DNA from: Thozetella sp. PMI_491
Taxonomy: Eukaryota > Ascomycota > Sordariomycetes > Chaetosphaeriales > Chaetosphaeriaceae
Reading direction: 5' to 3'
Length of the DNA: 64,000 nucleotides
Assembly: GCA_021432635.1 (NCBI GenBank)
Contig: MU270023.1
Coordinates: 186,001 to 250,000, forward strand
Shown here in pieces: positions 1-10,300 of the stretch; position 1 is the stretch's first letter; each line of letters begins with the position of its first letter. A model generated the notes under the pieces. It was not told where the DNA came from. It was given only the letters and a program-made list of their open reading frames with translations, and made no database searches. The position numbers and the translations under genes are program-made.

Positions 1-606
1 GTTGTCCCAATCTCCAGCTGCCTCGGGTGTGGAGTTGTACCACTTGTAGTGCTTTCGCGGTGGATTCAGTTTCGCCAACTCCGCCTGGATATCCGTTTTG
101 TTTTTCTCTTTATCTCCAAGCGCGGGCGAAGGCGGAGCGTGGTGAGGATGGCTCATCTGAATGGTGGACTTGAAGATGTCCGGTCTCATCAGGGCAGCCA
201 TCGCAGAACTAACGGCGCCAAAGTCATGACCGATAATGCTGTGGACCTCTGTGTACCCCAACTTATATACCAGGCAGACCAAATCCCGAACTAGATTAGT
301 GAATACGTAATCGTTGAGGTCGACTTCGTGGAACGAACTTCGGTCCCAGCCGGTTGTCCGACCGTATCCCCGCTGGTCCATGGCGATACAGTAGTAGCCT
401 TCCGGGGCAACGGCTGGTAAGATTTTCCTCCAAGAAAATGCAAGTTCAGAGTAGCCGTGAACAAAGAGAACGAGCGGTTTACCAGCCTCTCCCGCCTTTA
501 GGACGTGGAAGGTGAGGCCGCATGAGGAACTGCAGTCGATATAGTCTTCAGTTACACCTACCGGCAGGGGAAGGCCTGGAGGAGAGGTCATTTCGTGCCC
601 ACTCAT
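1..606 (-). CDS. Epoxide hydrolase-like alpha/beta hydrolase, C-terminus cut off by window edge
   Basis: The minus strand is open from an ATG at 606-604 to the window edge (202 codons, no stop), so the 3' part lies outside. Seen directly: an oxyanion-hole motif His50-Gly51-Tyr-Ser after a hydrophobic strand (LVLFVHG), a MDQRGYGRT segment at about residues 76-84, and a nucleophile elbow GHDFGA with Asp at residue 128. In the alpha/beta hydrolase superfamily an Asp nucleophile in this elbow is typical of epoxide hydrolases and haloalkane dehalogenases; HGxP/HGxx plus DQRGYG favours a soluble epoxide hydrolase that opens epoxides to diols. The catalytic His and acid, and the lid tyrosines, would be in the missing part. 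No signal peptide is visible. A second in-frame ATG follows at codon 6. Substrate unknown; an MFS transporter lies downstream of its promoter side. Confidence 0.85.
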   Translation of the reverse strand, partial: MSGHEMTSPPGLPLPVGVTEDYIDCSSSCGLTFHVLKAGEAGKPLVLFVHGYSELAFSWRKILPAVAPEGYYCIAMDQRGYGRTTGWDRSSFHEVDLNDYVFTNLVRDLVCLVYKLGYTEVHSIIGHDFGAVSSAMAALMRPDIFKSTIQMSHPHHAPPSPALGDKEKNKTDIQAELAKLNPPRKHYKWYNSTPEAAGDWDN

Positions 607-1114
607 TATAGTATCTCGAGAAATGTGACGGTTAACCGCCTCATCACTTCCTAACGAAAAGTATATCGTGTGCTCTGTAGGAAATGGAGAGGGCTTATGT
701 GCGGTCGCATCGGCAAAGAGCCTCTATAATGCTTGCCGAGGCTAAATTGACACCCCGCTCCTGTCCCAGAAAATACTCGCTAGTATGCGGGTATACTTAT
801 TGCCGTGTGGGGATTCTTTATCCATTTTTCACTCTTTCAGTATTTCTTGTAACCACTGGAGTTGCAAACATTGTAGGGAGGGTTCATGTCTGATAGTTGT
901 ACTGATTTGGTTACTCGTATATTAGCATGTCTATTACTGAAGATAACATTTACTACAGATATAAGGTAGTATTGCGATCGAACTTTTTTTAAGTGTGATG
1001 TTTCCTGATTGCAACATCCTCTATACTCTATAAAAGATTCCGACTAATCTTATGCCATTTCCCTCGATTACAGCCAAAGTGGTGAATCAGATTCACTAGT
1101 TCAAACGTGACTCA
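607..1114. other. Intergenic, promoter side of the hydrolase and 3' side of the MFS gene
   Basis: AT-richer spacer between the start of the hydrolase gene and the stop of the transporter gene, both on the minus strand. It must hold the hydrolase promoter and the transporter 3' untranslated region. A 69-codon plus-strand frame at 684-893 has no protein-like features. No motif I can assign. Confidence 0.5.
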
Positions 1115-2766
1115 TCATGGTTCTGCCACTGGTGCTGGAGCAGGGGCGGCTTCTTGAGGGATGAAGTGACTCTTAGACCTCAACCATTTGCCGTATCTGA
1201 ACAAGAGCCAGGGGATCGGGAGGAGAAGCACAGAAAGACATGCAAATATGGTGCTTGCGTTGTGCACGCCAAGGTTTTGATACATCTGTACCGTAAACAG
1301 CGGAAACACTGCTCCTAGCGTGTATCGTAAAATACCATTAGCAGCGATCGCTAAGGTTTGAGTGTCAGCAGAGTGGCTATCAAGGCGGAAACTCTCGCTT
1401 AAACATACCAGATGCTGCCGCTTTGGCGCGATAGAAGTCTACCATGTAGGTGATTGCGGAGAGCTGTTTATACGTCATTAGCAAGTAGTTTGAAGTGGAA
1501 CAGATAGCGGAGCAGATAGTGGTACGTACAAAGAGGGTGAAGGCGCCCAGTCCCAAGAAGATACCAGACGCGACTTCTGCTGCCCAGTTTCCGCCTGGGT
1601 TCGCCTCCCATGCGTACCAAAACAACGCGGCAGGGAGAAAGACGCTGCCTACCAGAGCTGCATAGAGTCTGTTTTCTGGTTCGGCCTTTCCCGTTGGAGA
1701 CTTCTTGGCAGCCCGAGCGAACAATGTCTTGTCGAACACCGCGAAGATAACGGTGGCGATAAGGTAACCAATAATGACGCTGATGAAGGAGAGACCAATC
1801 TGGCGCAAGTCGAATCCGTAGTAAAGTTGCAAAACATAAGACGAACTAGCGAAGTAGCTGAAGATCATGGCGTACGAGAAGGCCGTATAAAGAGCGAGAG
1901 ACGAGACGATGACTTCTTGGACGAGCATTTTGCAGGGTCGCACCATCGCCTCCAATATCTTGTGGTGCACCCTCCTCTTCGCGGCTGGGGTCTCAGAATG
2001 CAGTTCTTTCCTCAGGATTCGATCCTTCGATGTTTCCTTCATCAGAAGGCTTCCCAGCCAGATAGGGGCGCCAACCATAAGTACGATGTACTGCGTCCAT
2101 CTCCAATCATTATCATGGCTCTCGAGAAGGTATGCCCCGGCTAACGGTCCGAGTGTTGGCCCTAGGAAGGGACCCAAGATAAACAGCAAGGATGCTTGAG
2201 CGCCGGCTTTCTCAAGGGCCCAAATATCGGCGATAGTGCCGGCACCAACTGCGATGCCGGAGCTACCAAGGAAGCCAGCAAGAAAACGACACACAAGGAG
2301 GGTCGCAAAGTTCTGCGCCCCCGCCGCACCTCCAGTGAAGGCGAGGAGACAGGATATTGTGCCAAGATAGATGTACTTTCGGCCGAATTCTTCGGAGAGA
2401 GGAGCGATGAAGACGGGCCCGAAGGCTACGCCTAAGGTATAAAGAGTGAGAGGTAGTAGGGATTCGGTACGAGAGATGTTGAACTCGGCGGCGATGAGCT
2501 GCGTAGCGGGGACGGTAACGGAGGTAGCGAATGTTCTAAACCAAAGTCAGTTCTCTGCCACGGGATCTATATAGGTCGTGCTCCTACATTACGAATGCCA
2601 GGAAACATGGGACAGTTGTATGAAATACTTTGGTCCAAATACCCCAGTGCTGCGGATTTCTCGTCTCTCGAGGGTCATCCCACGTCAATACACTACCAGT
2701 ATCCGAGTCGGACGATGTGGACTTGTCTGGCCGTGTCTTTTCGGCGAGCTTCCGCAGCGAGTCCAT
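1115..2766 (-). CDS. MFS drug-type transporter (DHA1-like), four exons
   Basis: Exons on the minus strand: 2766-2588, 2535-1530, 1463-1409, 1350-1115 (491 residues). The introns are 52, 66 and 58 bp; the 66-bp one (1529-1464) keeps the frame open but has a clean GTACGT donor, a TGCTAATG branch site and an AAACAG acceptor, and removing it restores a normal helix. Seen: a hydrophilic N-terminus with WDDP and NPQHW, about 12 hydrophobic segments, the MFS motif A GPVFIAPLSEEFGRK between helices 2 and 3, and the late segment AAASAIAANGILRY followed by GAVFPLF, characteristic of fungal DHA1 multidrug or polyamine-type transporters. Known for the family: proton-coupled export of small molecules at the plasma membrane. 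Substrate cannot be told. It could serve the adjacent hydrolase, but same-strand neighbours alone are weak evidence. Confidence 0.9.
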
Positions 2767-3159
2767 GGCGGCTGAGGGGATTTCTACTTGTCAGGAGAGT
2801 TGCAGAGCCGATTTGAAAGAGCCAATGGGTTCAAACGTCATCAAATTAATAGAATATATTTCAGTAACAGTTCTTCTTATCAGTTCGCGTGTTGTGCGAT
2901 TTAGAAATGCAGCGCGTTTTGGATTAGTGATCATAGCCAAGACACCGTTGGCAAAGACTCACACATCTCAGGCTAGTTTCCAGGGCGCCTCGTCACCTGC
3001 AGAGCTCTGGAGTCCGAACAGATCCGTGCCGAAATTATTCGAGAACATTATAGGCTATTTCTGTCGCCATTACGGAATTGTAGGGGAGCGAATGGGTGGT
3101 GGACTCTTACGTGCTTGTGGGTAAGCCCCTGATCACTAATATGATATTTTCGCTTGTAC

Positions 3160-3326
3160 CTATGCTGTGGGGAAGCCTCGGTAGCCGATGGGTGGCACAC
3201 CCCAACAGTCCGGAACGGCACTCCGTCCCAAGGGAGTGGCTCTCTTAGCGCTGAGACTTGGGGGCGCCGGGGCGACGCCTCAGCCTTAGCCCAGATACTA
3301 ACCGATTGAGCCGCACAGACTGCCAC
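3160..3326 (-). repeat. Candidate tRNA-derived SINE-like element or tRNA relic
   Basis: Read on the minus strand, the block opens with GCGGCTCAATCGGTTAG, close to a tRNA D-arm/A-box (compare GCTCAATNGGTTAG in ordinary tRNAs), followed by GGGCTAAGG and, about 30 bases on, a GTCGCCCCGGCGCCCCC stretch where a degraded B-box/T-arm might lie. A clean T-loop (GGTTCGANNCC) and a pairing acceptor stem are absent, so it is not an intact tRNA gene. It is much more GC-rich than its flanks. Fungal SINEs with tRNA-like heads are known; no target-site duplication or A/T tail was identified, so this is a weak call. Confidence 0.3.
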
Positions 3327-3366
3327 CCTAGATCTCCGTTTCCGTCGGGGATTATCTAGGTAATCC

Positions 3367-3385
3367 AGATTTGGGGACCAAATCT
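3367..3385. repeat. Perfect 8-bp inverted repeat with 3-base loop
   Basis: AGATTTGG, GGA, CCAAATCT: a perfect short hairpin just outside the tRNA-like block. It could be incidental or part of that element's end. Confidence 0.6.
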
Positions 3386-4350
3386 CCGTCTGGGGGCGAG
3401 AACTTATTTATTATTCCCGTGCCTCCCGACTAGAGGTATCGTAAGCAGTGTAGACAAAGGATGCCTAGAGCTAACAGCTGCTTGAATAAGCTAGTTGCCT
3501 TCCTTCCAAGTGGCAGTCGATCGTCACTAGACATTTACTTGACATGGTACAATACGTCTTGGACAGCGCGGTAATGTACTTGTCCGCTTTCTTCGCAAGT
3601 ACTCGCCGCTCCACGAAGACCAGGGGGACTGACTGTGACTATGGCCTCAGCGTGAAATTCTGTGTGTTAGACTTGTCGCAGTGCATCACGCATCTTCGGC
3701 ATTTTTTCTTTACTAAAAACGTCTCCTATTAAAATAGCACTGTTACGGCCTGGGACTGCCTCCGAGTATTTATCAGTGATAAAACCCGAGCCTCTCCTGA
3801 TTATTCACATTACTCGACACTTTCAGTCCTCCTGTTCTGCACCACTTGGAGAACAGCCGGCATATAGTGAATGCTAGCAATTTAATTGACCAGATAGCTC
3901 CTCTGATCCGCCAACCCCTGAGAACGGTATGTAATCTGCCACTGAGAATCCGATTTGGGATGGGAGGGGGGAGGGTGGGGATAGAAGGAGACGATACTTA
4001 GTTACGCCTTGGCCATGCATTGGGCATTGGCGAAAGCAACAGGTAACGAAACGCCTGCTTCTCGGCTCGGAGGATACCACTATGAGAACCAGCCCTTGGT
4101 ACGGATGGAAACAAAAGATTTTTTTTTTTCTTTTTCGCTCAAGAGAGGATTAATAAAAGGATCAAGATTCCTCTGGTCGCAGCTGCACACTCTAGGTATC
4201 CTTGTTGAGTCGCTGCCGCGATAGGTACCGGTAAATTATATTGCTGTACAAAATTGACTTTAAATCACCACTGATATGGCTACCAATTCATAGATCGTTC
4301 GTAGAGCATATAGACTCCCAAAGACACAATGCTCATCAGGAGCAGCAGGA

Positions 4351-5673
4351 TTATAATTGCACCGGAACAGGAGACACCACGCCCGCCAAGTTATACCACG
4401 AGGAGACCATTCCTCCGTCTTTTGCCATCCAGGCTGACAGGATAATATTTTGCACCCGCTGTTTGTATTCAGCAGAGAATCCGACGAGAGACTGAAGCTT
4501 CTGGAGCCATCGTAGCCTCTCGCCGCCTTGAAACTCCAAGTATGCCACCACAATGGCCAGTTCAGCGCACCTGACGGGCTTTTCGGTGACCAGATGTGTT
4601 GTGACCAATTGATTCATTATTGCACTCGCAAGAACAGCCGCGGGCTCGTCGTTGGAGCCAAATGGATGTACTAGGCGATGGATGATGAGCAAGGCAGCCA
4701 TGCGCATGACTTCAGCCTGGCAAATAATATGAGCTGTCTCTGAAGCAGTAAACCGTGAAATGAACCTGGACGGCACTGAAGGGCGCCAGTTTCTCACGGA
4801 AACCTCCAGGGCGTCTAGGGAGTTCATGATATCGTTCTTATCGGTTTCGTCCGCATGAGTTAGGGCATTATTGAGCTCGCAAATGTCTTGGAGAAGTGGG
4901 AGGAGCGTGGTGCAGAGACCGGCGAATCGATCTACATAGTTCGGGTCGGTCGGCGGTTGGTATCTCAGTGATGGTGCTTGACCTAACAGCAAACACTCAA
5001 AGATGTCCGCATTGACCATGCAGGTAAGCATGAAGCATCTGTCGGGTTCGATTTGAGGGTTCGCTTCGTAGACTACCTTGATGCGCCCCAAGGTCTGGGA
5101 GCATATGGCCGATATGTCATTAACTCGGAGTTTCAAGGCAAAGGTATGGAGCGAGGCTCCCAGAGCGAGGCAGATTGCCATGTCATCCTCGTCTTTGACT
5201 TCAAAAGAATACAAAGTCGTGAGCGCCGACGAGGCTTTCCGGTAAGAACAGTCAAGCTCCTCGGAGGCCCCCAGCCAAGCAGTGGAGCATGCCAATACCG
5301 CGTCCTTGAGAATACTGCCATGGGAGACAAAGCTGGAAATGAGAAGCTGGCGGTGGCTGTTGCAAAAGCTTGGGCCCATTAAGAACTGCTCCAGATTCTC
5401 GTCAACAGATAACATCCTGGAGACCAGCTGGCACTCGCTCTTGGGGACACCGGCCAGGACATCGCTTCCCTCGAGGACATGAAGGCTGGGATGAAGCTGG
5501 GGCATCTGGGGAGTGGACTGTGGCCTTCTACCGGCTCTCTTGACTTGGCGGACAGTGGCGCAACTGTGGCCTAGGCGGGCACAGCGCTGGCACTCGGCGG
5601 AACCGGGGATCCATCGGCAGAGCTCCTTGATGGAATGGCAGCGGTCGCAAGACCGTGGGGGAGGCGAGGCCAT
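4351..5673 (-). CDS. Zn(II)2Cys6 transcription factor with an atypical zinc cluster
   Basis: Single-exon frame of 440 residues from the ATG at 5673. The frame stays open to another ATG at 5781, but 5673 has a strong start context (ACCATGG) and puts the zinc cluster at the N-terminus, whereas 5781 has a poor one. The cluster reads CDRCHSIKELC then CQRCARLGHSC, with the six-cysteine spacing 2-6-8-2-6 of fungal binuclear clusters. Odd: the usual basic stretch between the second and third cysteines (CRxxKxKC) is replaced by HSIKEL. The rest is an alpha-helical regulatory region with no membrane segment, shorter than the common 600-800-residue regulators. Known: these proteins bind CGG-type sites in the nucleus. 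Target genes are not evident; it reads toward the MFS gene but is separated from it by 1.6 kb. Confidence 0.85.
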   Translation of the reverse strand: MASPPPRSCDRCHSIKELCRWIPGSAECQRCARLGHSCATVRQVKRAGRRPQSTPQMPQLHPSLHVLEGSDVLAGVPKSECQLVSRMLSVDENLEQFLMGPSFCNSHRQLLISSFVSHGSILKDAVLACSTAWLGASEELDCSYRKASSALTTLYSFEVKDEDDMAICLALGASLHTFALKLRVNDISAICSQTLGRIKVVYEANPQIEPDRCFMLTCMVNADIFECLLLGQAPSLRYQPPTDPNYVDRFAGLCTTLLPLLQDICELNNALTHADETDKNDIMNSLDALEVSVRNWRPSVPSRFISRFTASETAHIICQAEVMRMAALLIIHRLVHPFGSNDEPAAVLASAIMNQLVTTHLVTEKPVRCAELAIVVAYLEFQGGERLRWLQKLQSLVGFSAEYKQRVQNIILSAWMAKDGGMVSSWYNLAGVVSPVPVQL

Positions 5674-7343
5674 GGTCGCTGCCGCAGTGGAATCTCGCCG
5701 CCGGTGGATTGGACAGGTCAACCTATCCATGAGTTCCCTTTGATGTGCTGCTATGCCGGCGGAAGGCGTCTCTGCATCCAAAACTGGGGAAAGTCCAACC
5801 TCGGTCTAGCGATAAGGGTCTTTGGCTAAAGGTATTCACGATCTCCCCCCCCACTAACAATAACAGCCCACCCCTGGTCGAATCACACGCGTCAGGCACG
5901 GAAACAGCAGAGCCCAATAGGCGGCCTGGACGACTCCAACTGCCCCCGCCCCTCAGCGGTTGCCGGTGCAGCCACGGCGCCATCCTTCTCCAAATGTGCC
6001 CCCTATTTTACTTTTTGCTTGTTAGTCGAGTTAGTCTACAACCTGACCTCCCTCAGGCCCCCTCCCTGGCTCGTCAGCTGCTTCTTGGTTTCTCCGTCCG
6101 GCCACGCGCCTGCGCAAACACCCCCCCAAACCCACGAGAGGGCGGAGTGCAGGACCGAGGAAGCAGAGAATGCAGACAGATCCCTGCGAACGGAAGCTCC
6201 CTAACCTGATGTGCATGTCGCCGCGCTAGGTAGGATGCAAGGCAGCCTGCACGGTCTTCCGCCTCGCTCCCCCGCTGCCTGCCCATAGCCAACCTTCAGA
6301 GCAGGGCCATTACTTACGTGGACGTGGGACAAATAGGCACTACGCCTACCTACGGAGAAAGTAGATAGGTAGGCTCGGGACCGCGCGTTGGAGGTAACCG
6401 CAAACACGTAAGGTAGGCGCAAATCGCCGGGCCCACTCTGATTGTATAGATTGTATCTACGGAGGGGCTCGAGGGGGGTAAGGTACTTTCCCGCCGCCGC
6501 CGCGGGGGAGGGGGGCTTCCGATAAGAAACGCGGGGTGGCGGGGTAAAAAAAAAAAAAAAAAGATTAGGATAGCACAGTGAACAGGCACTGGCAATGGGA
6601 CAAATTGTTTCTTGGAGGGGGACGGGATTTGACATCCTTGGCCCTACGTTAGGTTTTCATTACAGAACATGTCACTGAACGGTGGCGCATGGAGGGGGCC
6701 GCTTGATGGGCTCTGGCAAAACCAAACACCGTAGCTCCTGCCGTGGGAAGCCGGTGAATAGCATGGATAGCACCGCAACATGGAGCGGATCTCCCAAACG
6801 AGGCGAAGGGGGAGCGGGCGGTGGGGGGAGGGGGGAGGGGGGAGGAGAAGGTTCGAAGGCTTCGAGAAACCGGCTGGAAGTAATATGGGACGGCAAGTCG
6901 CCCATTTCCCACGAACCAGAAAGAGCAGCCCCGCCGTGGAACAAATCCCTTTCCCCCCCTCCCCAAATTGCCCCCCTCCTTCCTTGGTCGGGCTGGTGTC
7001 CGTGGCTCCAGAGTAGACAGCTTAGGTACCACCTCACCTTACATGACGGCCGCTTTACGGGATGGGAACAGTCGACGGTCTGGTGGCGCGACCGAAGGAA
7101 CCATCCCCCTACCCATGCGACCATTATCAGATGCATTATCCGGAATACGGCAAAGCACGAAAGGGGGACGGATAGAGCCTGGGCTACTGCACAACAGAGC
7201 TGCGTTGGAGTCCAATGGCTGGCCCCCCGGGGTGGGCGGCTGCGCCCAGGGCCTCGGCAGGCCCGCCTTTACCTAGGTAGGCAAGCCTTCGGGGCGGCGG
7301 CGGCGCCCAGGAAGCTGGGGGTGGGTTATGGGGAGGGGGTAGG

Positions 7344-7346
<3 letters not shown>

Positions 7347-7378
<32 letters not shown>
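7347..7378 (+). repeat. 32-base poly-G run
   Basis: An uninterrupted run of 32 guanines, preceded by further GGGG blocks from about 7330. It has strong potential for G-quadruplex formation and for length error in sequencing. Confidence 0.9.
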
Positions 7379-10300
7379 CGTGCTAGAGTTCGCGCCCGAC
7401 CTACATATGTCCAGCAAGGGAGCCAGGGTTCTCACGGGTGGATGCGACGTGGAATCCCGGATCGTATGCACTCCGTATGCGTGTGATTTTTCCTTACACA
7501 TTCGCTCGCCTTGCCTCCGGCGATCCAGCCCCGACCGAGGAAAGCGTGATATATCACATGCGGGTGGCCTGTCGGACAACGCATCGCGGAGAATTGGTGC
7601 CTGACTGGAGAGGGTTCGAGCGCCGTTGCTCAGCCAAGAGTGTGTGTATCCTGGGCCGTGGCCGTGGCTGGGGTTGTGGTTGTGGTTGTGGTTGTGGTCA
7701 CGGGCGTGGCCATGGTCATGATAGCGGCCCTTGGTCTGGGTCTTTGGTTCTGGCTGTAACCCATTGCTATTCTTGGACAACGCAGCTCGTCTGGCTTGGG
7801 TGCGCGCCGCTCTGTGGCGGCCATGGGTGGGCGTGACGTGTAAGTGGAGGTGGGCCTCTACATCTGCGGCCACCTCGGCCTACCATCACTGATTGTCCCC
7901 AACCTCGTTCTACCTCTAATGCCTTCTTCTGGGCGGGAAGGGCACCTGGGTTTGCGTATTAAGCCCAACGAGAAGAAAAGGGGGGTCCGAGGGCCCCGAG
8001 AGACTTACTGTGTACCCTGTCCTTCTCTCTGCCTCTCTCCCTCCCGTCTCCGTACAAGCGCCAGAGCTGGCCGTGGCCCAATGCTAGAGAGACAGGACCG
8101 GGAAATGGCTTGGCACTGCGCCCGTGAGCTGTCGAGCTATGTCGTAGCACGGCGGAGTATAGCCGCGAGGACCTATCGTAAAAGGCGCAAAACAGTTCGG
8201 GGGGGTGCCACAGCCCCCGTCCCGTGGCCCGCTGTGTACCCATGTCGGAATCCATCTGCCGAGCACATGGCGGTTTGTGTGGTTCGACGCACGGGGTGAG
8301 AAATAGGGCCAGCTCTTGGTGATACGCGGACCTCCTGGCCCGTCCTCTCAATGCAGTGCTGCAAAACACCCAATGCGGGCGCCCCCGTGTGAGAGCTACA
8401 CGCGGGCTACGGATGCGCATAAGGGTAAGGTATGCACCTATACAGCGGTGCTGGCAAATCCGGCGCAGAGCAATACTGGAACAAGAACAGACCGCGAGGA
8501 ACGGCAGGGAACGCAACACCCGAGAAGACCGACCCAGAGAGAAGGACGGCAGGCCCGTCATGCAAGCCGCTCCTAGCCGTCCTGTCAACGGGCGTCTACT
8601 GACGTCCCTGGCCGTTTCTAAAGGAACAATGTTTACGGCATGGAGAAAAGGTAGAGGTACAAAGATCTTGGGGTAGCTTTGTAATCGCCACAGAGAGCAG
8701 CCTCCTGGCTTCTAGCTCGTGGCTTCGTGGCTCGCTGGTGTAATCTGCAGCAGACGTCGACACCCGCGACGCCCGCGACGCCCGCATCCCTCGAGGAGCG
8801 TAACGCGGGGGTGTATTCTGCTTCTTTTGTCCTCTCTGGGGCAAGTTCGAAGCCGTTTCTGGTTACAATCCTGGTTTACTGAGCGCTTCGTGGCGACTGA
8901 TTCCCGGCTCGTCGACTCCCTCCTGGGCCGATCCGGTGTCCATCGAGGTGGTGGCACAGCCAGGGCCCGGCTTGTCAGGCCCCCCTTCCGCGACCCTCCA
9001 TCACGGCCCCCCTTTCTTTTTCTGGCCGCGGCCGGCCAATCGGTGCCCGAGGTGGGCTCTGATGAGGCTGCTATTGAGACACCCGCAACCACCCAGGCCC
9101 GTCACCCGCTTTCCCAACCGGCGACCCGTGTACTATCCCTGCGCGCCGCTCCCTCACTCGATCGCTTAGACCAGCATCCCGGGGGCCCCATTCGCCGTTG
9201 CTGGCTGGCTGCGACCGCGACAGCTCCGAGTGGGAGGGTTGCAGCAGCACCTCAATCCGGCGCAGCGCTCAGCAATCTCGAATCAATAGTGTGGCAGCAT
9301 ATCGTGAGCTTCAGGTGACTTGAGACGAATTGCCGAAGCTGAAGCTTTCCTCTCCCCCCCCCTTTTTTTTTCTTCCTACCGCGAGGCCCGGCAGCTGGGC
9401 AGCTCCTGGGTATTGCAATTGACCAATCCGCATGCGCGCCGCCGCCACCTACAGAGAAGGCCAGACCGGTTCTAAAAGTCTATCTTCCCGTGGGAACCCA
9501 CCACGAGCCCGGTTGGATTGGCTGGTCCGTCGCCACACCACGCCTTGGGCCATGGCAAATCATGGCAAAAGAAGAATGTCAGAAGGCACGATTGCGGGTG
9601 CTTTGCGCGACACGCGGCCGGCCAGCGGGAACACAAGGACGGGGAAGCGTTTTGCGAGCGAAAAAGGCGGGAAACTCTGCTCCCCACCTGCCCGCCTCCT
9701 CCCACCCTTGTTTCCCTACCCCCAGTCACCCCCCCCCTTTTCTCCAGGCTGTGTGTGTAAAGGCGGAATTTTTTTTTTATCAGGCGCAGCCGGGTGGCTA
9801 GGCCATCTGTGTTTTGTTTGTGGTCGCTTACCCCTTTTCATCGGTTACGAATCCTTCGCTGTGGGCCCGCAAAAGGGACGGCCCGTTTGGATCGGCCAGG
9901 CCGGCTTTTGGGTCGCGACGGCGGCGGCAGAACACGGTCGGTCGGCGCACCAGACCGACTCGTGGCGTCCGAAAGCGGTTGGCCTCCTCCACTGGCCATG
10001 TTTACTACGTAGTGTCCCGCCTGGCCGGCCGCAGATGGGGCGGCCCCGTGGAGTAAACAACCCCCCTCGGCGCTCGGGTGATACCAGGCAGGAACAAGCC
10101 CCGGCGGGAAGCCGCCAACCCACGGAGAAAAGGAGGAAGGAAGGGGAAAAGCCTATCAAAAAAATTTAAAACATTGAAAACATGGGAGTTTGGCCGGCCA
10201 TGAGAGGGGTGCGGTGTGTGTAAGCCATGCAATGGTTTCCTAAAAGAGCAAAGCAGAATAGAGACAACGCATCAACCACTCTTCCGGACTAGATTGCCTG

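Larger units (their letters stand above)
2767..4350. other. Intergenic region with a tRNA-like repeat candidate
   Basis: About 1.6 kb between the transporter start and the stop of the Zn2Cys6 gene. It contains a compact GC-rich tRNA-like block (3160-3326, minus strand), a short perfect hairpin (3367-3385), a short A/T tract near 4110-4135 and otherwise unremarkable AT-richer DNA. No frame with protein-like composition or plausible exon structure was found. Confidence 0.5.

Noticed and set aside
4351-5781. Longer start for the Zn2Cys6 gene at 5781
   Set aside because: Poor start context (TGGATGC) and 36 extra residues without family-like features; ACCATGG at 5673 is better.
7184-7873. Minus-strand 229-codon frame with HNHNHNP and poly-Pro stretches
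   Set aside because: The His/Asn and Pro runs come from the GGTTGT repeat and the poly-G run; the rest is Arg/Pro-rich like other GC-rich non-coding frames here.
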